Part shown: positions 13,801 to 23,800 of the stretch, one piece after another
Layout: each line of letters opens with the position of its first letter
Numbering within the stretch: the stretch's first letter is position 1
Assembly: GCF_036370855.1 (NCBI RefSeq)
Contig: NC_088099.1
Coordinates: 76,115,218-76,179,217, forward strand
DNA length: 64,000 nucleotides
Reading direction: 5' to 3'
DNA from: Dromaius novaehollandiae
Taxonomy: Eukaryota > Chordata > Aves > Casuariiformes > Dromaiidae
Notes under the pieces: generated by a model
What the model saw: only the letters and a program-made list of their open reading frames with translations
What the model was told of the DNA's origin: nothing
Databases searched by the model: none
Program-made: the position numbers and the translations under genes

Positions 13801-16800
13801 TGTCTGAGCCACTGAACCTCTCCTACAAAGTCTGCTTCTGATACAGCCACCTCTTACGACTTGTTAGTAAAATTATTACCAATTCCTTTCATTTAAAAAT
13901 GTTATTTTTTGTTTGAAACAGAAGCATAACGCAAATCTGAAAGCATTAAAGCCAGTCAGATTAGATACTGAGGTAAGATGTCATCACTTTAGTAACAAAT
14001 CATTTAATTATTCTTTTCTTTTGCCTGAAGAATGTGTTTTTGCTTGTCACAAATACATTTACCATTTACAGGAACAGGCAAAAATTGCAAAACTTGGATT
14101 AGAACTGCATCTGCTCACATCTGATGTGGATTCTGAGACAGAGAAATGGGAGGATCAGGAGAATAAGATTGTGCAACATGTACAAGGCATGTCAAGTATG
14201 GCCTACTCCATGTACTTATTTACCAGGTAATTGCACTGTATACAGCATGTTTTGGTGAGGAGAAGAGGTATTAAAAGTATTTATTAGGAACAAGAGGCAC
14301 TGGCATACCTTCAAGAAGAAGTTTGCATTTCTGTCCTTATGCTTTATAAAGTCTTGTGATCTTCTAAGCTCTTTAATAATAAAACAAGCTAGGGGTTTTT
14401 TAAGTGTTAAACATCTGTTTTGTTGCAGAATAACTGTTTAAATATCTTTAGGAGAGGAAAAGATTTCAAAGAAGCATGCTCACAGATTGCTTTCAAAACT
14501 AAGGGAATTAAAGCACAGATGTGTAACTGTAGATTAGAATTGCTGATCTTTGCTGTTCTGAAAGGTGTATCTTCTGAAATTAGCCTACACAAGGTCAGTC
14601 TTCCTGTTCAAAGAATTTAGATTTTTTTTGATGCCAGACTATTCTTACCTAGCGGTCCAGTAATATTCAGGATGCCAGAGACACAGATTTCTGTACTTAC
14701 TCTGCTGATGAGAACTGAACTATTCCTGCCTAATTTCCCAGTAATGCTCTAGCCACTGAGGTGTTTTTTATATTTTTGAAATGGGGCTCCTATAATAAGT
14801 TATTGTTGTGCATTTGCATAGTATCTTCTAAAAGAGTGATATTTTATAGTCTAGTAGTTTGGATGCCTGCTTAAGTTGAAAAGCCCTAGGTTACTTTTTT
14901 TTTGGTATAAAATGCTTAAGTAGATTAGTAAAACAAATATACTTAGCCATTTTAAGCAATAACTGAATAATTTGGTTTTGTGCAAAAGCACTTTGGGCAT
15001 TACCTAGTTAAATGACTTAATTGCCTATGTTTCCCTACTTGCTCTAACCTTTGTGTGTTCATTTCTAAGCATTACACTGACACTATTGAAAGGTAACTTT
15101 ACTGACTTAATTCTTAACTATGAGAAATTGAATATTAGTACTTAACTGTCTTTACTTTTAGATTTTCTGCTTTCAAAAGTTACATATATGTGTGTGTGTT
15201 TGTATATTTTACAGCTAGTAAGTTTGTAGCATACCCTATTTTTCATTTTTGTAATTCTCAATTCCATTTGTGTGTTGCAGAAATACTTCACCTTAGAAGA
15301 GAACAGAGGTTTAGTTACTGGCACAGGGGGAAGGGAAGCACATAACCTCTTTTCTAACCAATAAATGAAATAAAATTCCTTTCCAGAGTTCACACATCAA
15401 AGAATGTTTCAGTGTAAACTTCTTTTCGAATTGAGTGGAAGGGAAATGGTAGAACATTAGTCAGTGGAAATGTGCTGACATTATAGCATGCATATTTATA
15501 TGAATGAAAAAGTTTTAACTATTGCTTTTTAAATACTTGAGCAAAGGTAGTTTGTAGCATTTATAATGTCCAATTTATTTTAATAGTTACATGAAGCATT
15601 TTAGGAGATTTGACCAATATCTATCATGAAGATAGGTAGAGTACAGAATATACTACAAGGATTTAGGGATCACATTTTGCCTTTTGTCTTACAGACCCTG
15701 TGTGTGTGTGTGCGTGCATGCGTGTGTAAGAGACAGCCTATAAATTACCTAAGTGGCAGGCAAAATAATCTGCAATCTGTATATGTCATATAGTCTGTTT
15801 TCATTGTTTCCCATAGAGGAGAAGGACTGCTGAAAACTACCCAGGATTTATTTCATCAAGCAGAGGTAATATATTTTTTAAAAGTACTGGAACTGGGAAC
15901 TCCAAATGAAGAACAAATTGAATCTTTAACTCTTCAGTTCCTTACACACACATCACACAGTACAGCACATCACAAATGTACCAGTAATTGTAGTTTTTAA
16001 GCAGCATAACTCTGATGTATACTTTTTGAAAGCTGACATTCCAGTGTTCAGGTAATAGCTTAATTAAGACAACATTCTTTAAAATTTGACAAATTCCAGT
16101 TAGGAGTGGGAATGCCAAATTGAATGTCTGTTACGGCAAATATAGAAGGACTTCAAGGCTTCTCCCTTCTGTTACTTAGCTCAGTCCGTTATGGTGTTAA
16201 TAGATATTCCATCCTACTCCAAACGACAGTATTCTTATGAGAAAGGAAGAAAACATAAGAATTTGAACAATACAAACAAAACACAAGAGGCCAAATAAGG
16301 GAATGCAGGGTGACATTTTAAGATACACGCATATGTTTAACAGGAGGCCATTGTCAGGACAGTACACAAACATGGCAGGTGTCTTCCACCCATAAAACTT
16401 TTGTGAACTGCTCTATTACAAAAAGTAACTGGAAAACATTTTTTTTTCTGTAAATGAAAGTCTTTAAACTTTGCTTATATGAGAGAATGGCAGTTGAAGC
16501 GTAGCTTAGCATTTCAGAGGTCACCGTGAAACACTGACTTGTTCATTATAAACGCATGCAACTATTGCACATACTTCCTGCTACTCTTTTACTTTATATA
16601 TATCACTTACTAAAATGACAAAGAAAAGAAAGAGCCTAATCTTTAATTGTGGTTAATTTTGTTACACTTCTTTTTCCTCCATTCAGATTTTTGCTACAGA
16701 GGGCACAAAACTTGCTTCAGCTTTTCATTCCTTTTCTGATCAGGTAATGTATGACTGCTAAAATAGTCATTCCTTATGACTATCACCTGAGGTGCATCAC

Positions 16801-19489
16801 CTTATGACTTTAATGATAATGCTTAAAAGCTGGTTGTGTTGTCTCCTCCATGAACTTGTAATTGGAGGCTTTAACACTAAGCAGTTCTGTCTTCCTGAAC
16901 TCCCTTTCAGTTGCATGATGATGGTAAACCATTGCTTCTGTTGGAGGCTGAAAAACTGATCCCTGTGTGCCAGCAGCTTCAGATTACAGCTAAAGCTTCT
17001 GTTCAGGGTAAAAGTGCTACATTTACAAAGGTAAGGTTTAAAAAAAAAAATCATGAAAACAAGACCTGACTTATTTTGAAGTCCCGTGACCTACTGATTT
17101 CTGTTCTTGTTAAAATATGAAACAGTTTTTGACAACACAATGTCTTAGGGTGACAGAAGACCATAAAAAATAGCAAATGCAAAATTTTATGCTGCTATTC
17201 AGTATTTGTTTTCTGCTATACAATACTTCATTGTTGCTGTTCCTTATGTAGAAGAGAAAGTTACTTCAACTTCTGTCTGTACTGAAATACTGTTTACACT
17301 TAAAATGTCTTGAGAAGCTGATATGCCAAGTATAGATACAGATTAAGAATTGTTCCTCTTGATGAAAATATGCTTTGTCTATTGGGACATCCCTCATTTG
17401 TATCTGTGATCCAAGCAATTTATTGCACTGTCTCATGTTGGGGAAAAAAGTTTTTCAGCAGAGGTGTATTGTTTTGCTTCTATTTTTGTTGTAGTACCAC
17501 TGGACCTTTTTTCCCCCCACTAGCAGAGAAGGGCTTCAGTGAAGTTTATCCTGACCATGCTGAGATTCTGATAGGAGGAAAAGCATGATACACTGGCACT
17601 CAGCATACATGGAACCCTGCCAGTGGGTAACTTGGATAGCATTACTTTACAGGTTTATGTGAATGTTTCCTTTAGGGAGCACAGAAGGCCTAAGTTTGTA
17701 TAACTACCCTGTGGCCAAAGATATATCATTAATATTGATGAGCTACTAATATTTTAAGAAAGAGTACCAACTTTAGAGTCCAAGAATCAGTACTACAGTT
17801 AGCAGGATTTTTTTCTTTCCTATTGCTGAAAATATGAGATTATCACTTGGGTTTTGGATTTCAGTATTACTGAGAGACCTAACAGGAATGTTTCCTGAGC
17901 TGCTCTTAAAGGTGGTAAGGTGTCTGTAGGCTTCCACTCATATTGCTTTTTACCGCTGAGAACTTTTGTCAAAGAATTTAAGTCAACGTCTCCTTTGACT
18001 TGTCCATTAGATGAATAGAGCTACTGGAATTTTATCATGCTGCAACTCAGAATTCTCAGCTGAATAATATCAGATAGTATTTATCTTACTATAATCAATT
18101 AGAACTTTGTTCAGTGAAAGCTGAACTGTAATTAAGTGCACCTGAAAGTATTAATGAAGGTAATTTATATTACTGCCACTGTAATAATTATTTTTATCCT
18201 GTTGTTATTAATGCTTAATGTAAACAGAATAAATACCAAAACCCAAAGACCATACTACTGAAATACATGCTTGCTTCTCGAAAGGTAGAAACTCTGGAGT
18301 TTATTCTGATGTTAATCATATTTGTTACAAGTAAAGATGTATACAACTGCCATCTATAGCTGCACTCTAACTGGACTAAATGGGAACTGCCATCTGTTTA
18401 CAACTACATAGTGATAAGGGACTATCAAATTGTAATCAATGTTTCTGGAGGGCCCAATTTTGTAACCTATACTGAGAGTTATACTTGGGGTTTAAACTCA
18501 AAGTCTTTAAGTCTTAGCTGGCTTTTAGTTTAACTGATGTCAAGGTAAGGCTTACATGATTCACTGCTTTCTAAGTCATGCTGACAGGACATAAAACAAA
18601 AGAAAGATATCAGAAATTATGATGAACACACAACTTTCCAGAGACCCAGTTAGGTAAGTGAGCTGGATAACAAAGACAAGAATATTGAAAGGATCATACT
18701 TGATTGAGCAGAGGTCCCTTCTGAGACAGTATTCCTCATGTATCAAAATCCTTCAAGGAAATCTTCCCCTTTGCCAATACTCAAGTTTTTAAATACTACC
18801 AAGTTGAGCTGAGATTTCTTCCCTGCTTTTCAGGCTAATTTCTTTTGCTTAGCTTTCAACAGTGATGTCTGTATACATTTACAAATTCATTAATATTATT
18901 ACTAGTTGGCTCTTCTGGGATGTGTGTCATTCTCTTCTGTTTCCCAGATCAAGTCTTGTGTCAACAGAAGGGAGGTTGTTGCTCTAGTGTATTATATAGA
19001 GAAATTCAAAAAACCGAGGCAAAACTTTGACTGAAGGGGAAATACTTATGAAGGCAAATATTACTCTTTCAAATTTGAAATAGATCATCACCTCATGTAT
19101 TAACACCACTGATTACTTTTGTTAGGCAATTGTTTATGCTGCTGTAATTGTCTTTTTAGGTTGATGCATGCATTCAGAAAACAAGGAGTGTGATGACTCT
19201 GTTACGTCAACTTCTTCCACTTTGCTGCACATTACTGAGAAAGGTGAGTTGATTCATGGGCACTATTAAATAGATTTTAAAAAATCGTCTTATTTAAGAA
19301 GTAGTAATAATCTTTGTTCTCTTACAGAACAAAGCAGGAAACAGCTGTCTTAAACCTGCTCCACCGTGGACAGAGAACACAGTACGAACTGGTACAAATG
19401 CACATTGCCCAGAAAGGACAGCTGAGATGTTTGGCATCAAGTCTTTAGAAAATCATGTAACAAATATGACATTTTTAGAGAGCAAGTAA
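1687..19489 (+). CDS. CTNNAL1: Alpha-catulin (catenin alpha-like 1), C-terminal part, 11 exons
   Basis: Alpha-catulin is a cytoplasmic scaffold of the vinculin/alpha-catenin family, linked in the literature to Rho-GEF signalling and the dystrobrevin complex. The window holds the last eleven coding exons: 1687-1845, 4087-4179, 4490-4640, 10823-10860, 13922-13972, 14072-14226, 15817-15865, 16687-16743, 16911-17030, 19160-19243 and 19328-19489. They sum to 1119 bases, or 372 residues plus TAA, and all phases join. Recognisable family stretches include ADLLKYH, TGVEGNLEA, LSEQKEQLVE, AKENLEVFCEAWES, LLREINDVFEGRRG, EKWEDQEN and MSSMAYSMYLFTR. All introns are GT-AG. The N-terminal half of the protein lies left of the window. 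The last 50 or so residues do not resemble the human tail as I remember it. The gene converges on ABITRAM. Confidence 0.96.
4087..4179 (+). CDS. CTNNAL1: CTNNAL1 exon B
   Basis: 31 codons (phase 0 to 0) encoding a stretch with RLLRHVSGTEPLE and HAEDTFQVTG. Acceptor tttag, donor CAG|gtatgc. Confidence 0.95.
4490..4640 (+). CDS. CTNNAL1: CTNNAL1 exon C
   Basis: 50 codons plus one base. It encodes IISAAETLALHPSSK through REINDVFEGRRG. The acceptor is tctttccag and the donor GAG|gtaag. The spare G pairs with the first two bases of the 38-base exon to make Gly. Confidence 0.96.
4641..10822 (+). other. CTNNAL1: CTNNAL1 intron between exons C and D
   Basis: This intron is about 6.2 kb and AT-rich. 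I see no exon or clear transposon in it. It holds a purine-rich stretch at about 8370-8660, a short TG/Z-DNA-type tract near 7700-7730 and homopolymer T runs near 9290 and 10010. Open frames here are short and lack codon structure or splice context. Confidence 0.75.
10823..10860 (+). CDS. CTNNAL1: CTNNAL1 38-base exon D
   Basis: A microexon too small for ORF finding. It is bounded by ttcttcttag and gtaagt, enters in phase 1 and leaves in phase 0. Joined to the previous G it encodes G-EKRVYLSLPRPG, which matches the family segment EKYGYLSLPKP between the FEGRRG and NANLK stretches. Frame, splice sites and homology all agree. Confidence 0.9.
13922..13972 (+). CDS. CTNNAL1: CTNNAL1 exon E
   Basis: 17 codons (phase 0 to 0), KHNANLKALKPVRLDTE. 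It matches the conserved NANLKSLKP segment. Acceptor gaaacag, donor GAG|gtaag. The intron to the next exon is only 99 bases. Confidence 0.93.
14072..14226 (+). CDS. CTNNAL1: CTNNAL1 exon F
   Basis: 51 codons plus two bases. It encodes EQAKIAKLGLELHLLTSD, then EKWEDQENKIVQH and MSSMAYSMYLFTR. Acceptor tttacag, donor CAG|gtaatt. This is one of the most conserved parts of the C-terminal vinculin-like region. Confidence 0.96.
15817..15865 (+). CDS. CTNNAL1: CTNNAL1 exon G
   Basis: One base plus 16 codons encoding GEGLLKTTQDLFHQAE. Acceptor cccatag, donor GAG|gtaat. It is just downstream of a TG-rich tract at 15702-15727. Confidence 0.93.
16687..16743 (+). CDS. CTNNAL1: CTNNAL1 exon H
   Basis: 19 codons (phase 0 to 0), IFATEGTKLASAFHSFSDQ, the counterpart of the family's VFAAEGLKL segment. 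Acceptor attcag, donor CAG|gtaatg. The next intron is 167 bases. Confidence 0.94.
16911..17030 (+). CDS. CTNNAL1: CTNNAL1 exon I
   Basis: 40 codons (phase 0 to 0) including LHDDGKPLLLLEAEKLIP and CQQLQITAKASVQ. Acceptor tttcag, donor AAG|gtaagg. Confidence 0.95.
19160..19243 (+). CDS. CTNNAL1: CTNNAL1 exon J
   Basis: 28 codons (phase 0 to 0), VDACIQKTRSVMTLLRQLL and the following residues. This matches the family's VDKCITKTRSMMALLVQLL segment. Acceptor ttttag, donor AAG|gtgagt. It follows a 2.1-kb intron with no recognised feature. Confidence 0.95.
19328..19489 (+). CDS. CTNNAL1: CTNNAL1 last coding exon K
   Basis: 53 codons plus TAA, entered in phase 0 after an 84-base intron (acceptor ttacag). 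It encodes a polar tail starting NKAGNSCLKPAPPW and ending NMTFLESK. The tail is longer than, and unlike, the human C-terminus I recall, so this end is supported by splicing and frame rather than homology. Confidence 0.85.
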   Translation, partial: NKAGNSCLKPAPPWTENTVRTGTNAHCPERTAEMFGIKSLENHVTNMTFLESK

Positions 19490-20557
19490 TTACAGCACTT
19501 AGAAATGTAGGAACTCCATTTGAAAGTAACGCTTTCTGAAGTCTCAATATTGCTTTCATTTGTGGAAAGTCAAATCTGAGTTAAAACTGCTGACCTTTGT
19601 CACAGCTGATATATGTCCTGTTACTTAACAAGTACAACACCAGCCAGTCTAACTGTTACGTATTTTTATAACCTGAATGCATTTCCTATGCTCACTATTG
19701 ATACTGGTTTTGTAATTAACACTTATGAATGTCTTAATGGATGTTTCAACACAAAGATGCTGCTACTAGACATTTTACATGAAGAACCTTGTGCTCAATA
19801 TACTATATTTAACACTACTGTTGAAATTTGTAAACTTATCTCCAGCCTATTTCAGTCTATGTATTTGATAAAGCATGATCAGGAAAATAGTCTGAAAGGC
19901 TGTGGCCTAAAGCACTGAAATATTTCTTAGGTATGAGTTACACCTGCAGTGAAGTAGTCTAGGAAAAAAACTATTCTTTCAGTATCTGCAACATTGAATT
20001 TTAATCTCATTGGAAATATATTTTGGGAACATCAATTATGTCAAGTGATTAATACTTTCAATTCAAAACCTTTTTCCTTATCCCATCTTTATTTGTAGGT
20101 CTTTTTGATTAAAACTTATTGATCAGCATTTGAATTGTATGTAGAGCTACTGAAGTATTATGTAGACTTTACATTATATCATTTAGAATTTTAAAAATAG
20201 ACACTGATAAAATTCTGTACAAAGGGCATTACTTGACTTCAAGATGCTATGGAAATATAACCTGGTATGAAATACTTATTTTCAAGTTTATCTACCTTTT
20301 GTACACAGGCTCCTCTTACACTTTATCTTCAGTTCACCTTTCTCACACTCCATCTCATATTAGTTAGGCTAAATTAAGTGGTGCTAAGTCATGGGATTTC
20401 TCTGTATGTATTCTGCTTCCACTAAGCAGAACCAAAGAAGCCTCTGGAACATAAATACTCTCCAACATAACCATTCTATGCTAACTTAAAAACTTGTAAT
20501 AATAGAAGCGAGAGAGAAAGAGAAAGCAAACTTCAATATACAAACTATTTGAGGTAC
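19490..20557 (+). other. CTNNAL1 3' UTR and convergent intergenic space
   Basis: Sequence between the CTNNAL1 stop and the ABITRAM poly(A) signal. An ATTAAA at 20108-20113 is the best + strand poly(A) signal seen; no AATAAA occurs on the + strand here. An open frame at 19613-19918 lies in the presumed UTR and resembles nothing I recognise. Confidence 0.6.
20108..20113 (+). terminator. Candidate poly(A) signal of CTNNAL1 (ATTAAA)
   Basis: The first good variant poly(A) hexamer on the + strand, about 620 bases after the CTNNAL1 stop. Two AATAAA hexamers at 20854-20859 and 20866-20871, inside an ABITRAM intron, are alternatives that would give overlapping antisense transcripts. Confidence 0.4.
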
Positions 20558-20563
20558 TTTATT
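20558..20563 (-). terminator. Candidate poly(A) signal of ABITRAM (AATAAA)
   Basis: TTTATT on the + strand reads AATAAA on the - strand, about 135 bases past the ABITRAM stop. This gives a plausible short 3' UTR. Confidence 0.6.
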
Positions 20564-20695
20564 CTTGTGTGAAACAAGTATTTAAGTTATGCTTTTAAAA
20601 ATGGACACTAGACCTTTCAATACCATGGAAGTTATAGTGTACAATACAAGTAGTTCATTTGCTAGCCAATACAGATGATACCTGCATACTTAATT

Positions 20696-20824
20696 TCATG
20701 AAGAAGAACTAAGACGTTTCAACAAGACTTCTTCATATTCCTTCTGCGTCAGAAGTCCTTGAGTTATACTCTTGCTTTCCTCAAATTTGGGTAGAACCAC
20801 TGCTATGTATCCTTCAGTTGATGG
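20696..20824 (-). CDS. ABITRAM: ABITRAM exon 6 (last)
   Basis: 42 codons plus TGA, entered in phase 0. It encodes [19 protein letters not shown] and [12 protein letters not shown], ending in a run of four Ser. The acceptor is ttttttag. Confidence 0.96.
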   Translation of the reverse strand, partial: PSTEGYIAVVLPKFEESKSITQGLLTQKEYEEVLLKRLSSSS

Positions 20825-23800
20825 CTAAAAAGTAAAATTAAAGTTAGTAGTGAAATAAAACTCAGAATAAAAAGCAAGAAAGTTTCTTACCTTCTCTTGC
20901 AGAATAGCTGGATTACTAAGAATGTTTTCATTCACTTCTATCAGTCGCCCTCGTATACAACTGTGAAAGTGTTTAGATTCAGTAGAAGTGCACACTACAT
21001 CAAGGTAAGAAGAAAATGGGAAAATTCTTACCTATAAATGGTGTACTCCTCTCCATCTGAGGAGGATATCCTGCACAGAGGGGCAAGTTCTGTTAGAAAC
21101 TGAGCTCCCTGCATTTGAAAAAAGTTACTTTGAGTTACACAGGGCTTTTTAAAGTGTTACCATCAGCAATATAAGAAGTTTGTAAACTTCAGAACAAAGG
21201 AGGTAACTGTGAATAAGTATAGGTCATTGCAAGTTACATAGTTACGGTTCCCAAGGGAAGGGAAGATGACAGCTTAGTTACCTGCACAAATCAAGTAGGA
21301 GCTTAAGAGTTTACAAATCTAATCATAACTTTCTTGTGGAGTAACAGATTTGTAGTTTAATCAGATTAAAATCAGCAAGTAGAGAAGAGAAATATAGCAC
21401 AGTTGACCTTAATAAGATGAATCTTAACTAGGCATACTTGAAAACCCACCCTTAAACTGAACTACTCCATCCGCTTTCTAGGTATCTTTTACAAAAATGA
21501 TGGTCTCCAAATCCTTGGTGCTTTGTCAGAAACAAGTTATCTATTAAGGGATGTTCAAGTCCTTCCGAATACTATGAAAAAAATGAAGGAACTACTAGCC
21601 TTGGTTTGAGCAACACTGGAAGCCACCAGCGCTGTAGGAGCACTATTGCACCTAGCTTGGAACACTCAAACAAGCCACTTCACATGGTCTAAATTCTCTA
21701 ACCATGGAGGAGCTGTATTAAAATGCAAAGGTAACTTGGTAAGTTTCTATCCTAGAGAGGACAGAAAGGCTCAGGCAGTTTGAGACATTAAAATGAAAAC
21801 TAGCCATACCCTTTTTGATTTCCCAGAGACCTTATTTTGAAGTCTGCTGCAGTTGGCACTGATTTGGTAATTAATGCTTTTAATTGTTTTTCCATTTTGA
21901 AGAAGAGGATGGGCTTCTGCCAAGGTGATGACACAAATTCTGCAACAAGAGTTATAATTATTATACTGAATTTGTGAAAAGCCATGATCTAATGTGCTCC
22001 AGGCAAGCCCCACAACTTTTTCTGCCTTTACTGGTAGGACTTAAACTGATACTGACTACTTCACTTGGGCTCAGAGTCTAAAATTCTAGCAAGGTTTTCA
22101 CTGTTGGGTGCCCAGTCTTCCACAATATTCTTCCCCCTATAGTTTAGTAAGAAAGTATAGTTCAACTTACTGCAGCATAAGTCACAGAATATGCACATAG
22201 GCCTAGTGAGACAGCAAGAACAGCCAGGTCTAGGTGACAGCATAGGGGTTGAACAGGGTAATTTTAAAAAAACAGTTTACCTGAGCTCATGCTGAAGAAC
22301 TGATGATAACTGACTGCAGCTGAGTGACAAATTTTATTTTCCTACTTAAAAAATTTCAATCACTCTATCAACTTGGACTCATTTTCCTTAGGGCAGCTTA
22401 CTTGAAGAGTTTGCTGTACCAAACATAGTTGAAAACTGAACTCTGACTTAAACAGCTTAAAGCAGTACACAAAGAAGCAGCTTTATTTTTGAGATACTAG
22501 ACTGGAGCGTAGAAACAGCAGACTTCCTAGTTAAACAAAACCACAGCTTTTAAATAGGAGCCAAGAGCAAGCGTGCTTCCTAAGCTAGAGCTGTTTTACC
22601 CAATATTGTACCCAACGCGAGCATATTCAATTTACTTATGATAGTTGAAGCAGATGTTCACATGGTGCTTTTGATGGAAAAATCTGTAATATCACATAAT
22701 GTTTCTCAGAATAGTTAAGGGTGAATATAAGGGCTATTAGTGGTGAAGAGTTACAGCAGATGAATGCCACTGTGATCCAGGTGTCAGCTAACCTGTTGTT
22801 TGTGTTTCATGTTTTTCTAAAGGTAGGTTATTTCTTGTCGCAAAACTGCGGAATGTAAAACAAGTCCAGCTGTAGAGATTAAGCCTAAGTCCACCACTGT
22901 TTAGAACTATGCTTAATGCACAAAGATGTACTGCCCAGAAGTTGCCAATAAATGAACAGATACAAAATTACGCTTCTGTTTAAGAACAGTTTAAAAAAAA
23001 TGAAAACAGGACCAGAATTATGTATGAACAGAATGCTGACTGAAGTGAAAACAGTAGCATGATCTTTCCCCTTAGATGCTGAATAGTTTTGATCTCCCTG
23101 CACTGTCACATCTGTCCTGCAGGTTCTTACTCTGTAACTCCATGCAAGAGAGAGCTGCATTCTGGTGCATACTTTCAGCATGCCTCATATGCCACTTTCA
23201 GCTTTCCAGAGAAAAGCATAGCAGCTCAAGGCAAGGTAGTAATGAAGCCACCTCCTCTTGATCCCAGACTCTTCTTTCCCTAAGATGATGATGATTTGGG
23301 GCAGTCCTCTAATCATTACAGCTGAGGCCTGGTAATACAACAATTCAGAAAAGAATTTTGCATTACTTAGAAATATCAAACCAAGCCACATGCATAACCA
23401 TGGTAAGTAAAGTATTTCACACAGCTCAGCTAAGCTGCTAAAGCAGCCAAGGGCCCTGCTATTTCAGAATTCCAAACATCATCATCAGTTTTACCTACAG
23501 ACATTTGAACAAGTGTTTCTATTTTTTATTTCCTTTTCCCCCTTATAGATCCAAATCTATAGTTAATATTTCCATCTCTGTGCTCCAAAAGAAGAGACTG
23601 ATATACATGATAAACTGTATAGGATATTCTGGGAGCTAGTTTAGTCAGTGGAGTCTCCAAGAGAGACATACCTTTCAGAGCAAGGAAGGATGTTGGGAAC
23701 AAGAATGCAAACAGTTTCTTGAGAATACAAATTATGTCTGCCATGGCTAGAAACTAATAAGCAATATTTAAATTCATAAATACAAAGATTTTTGTATTAG

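Noticed and set aside
19613-19918. 101-codon open frame after the CTNNAL1 stop
   Set aside because: No recognisable relatives and AT-rich composition. Position fits the 3' UTR.
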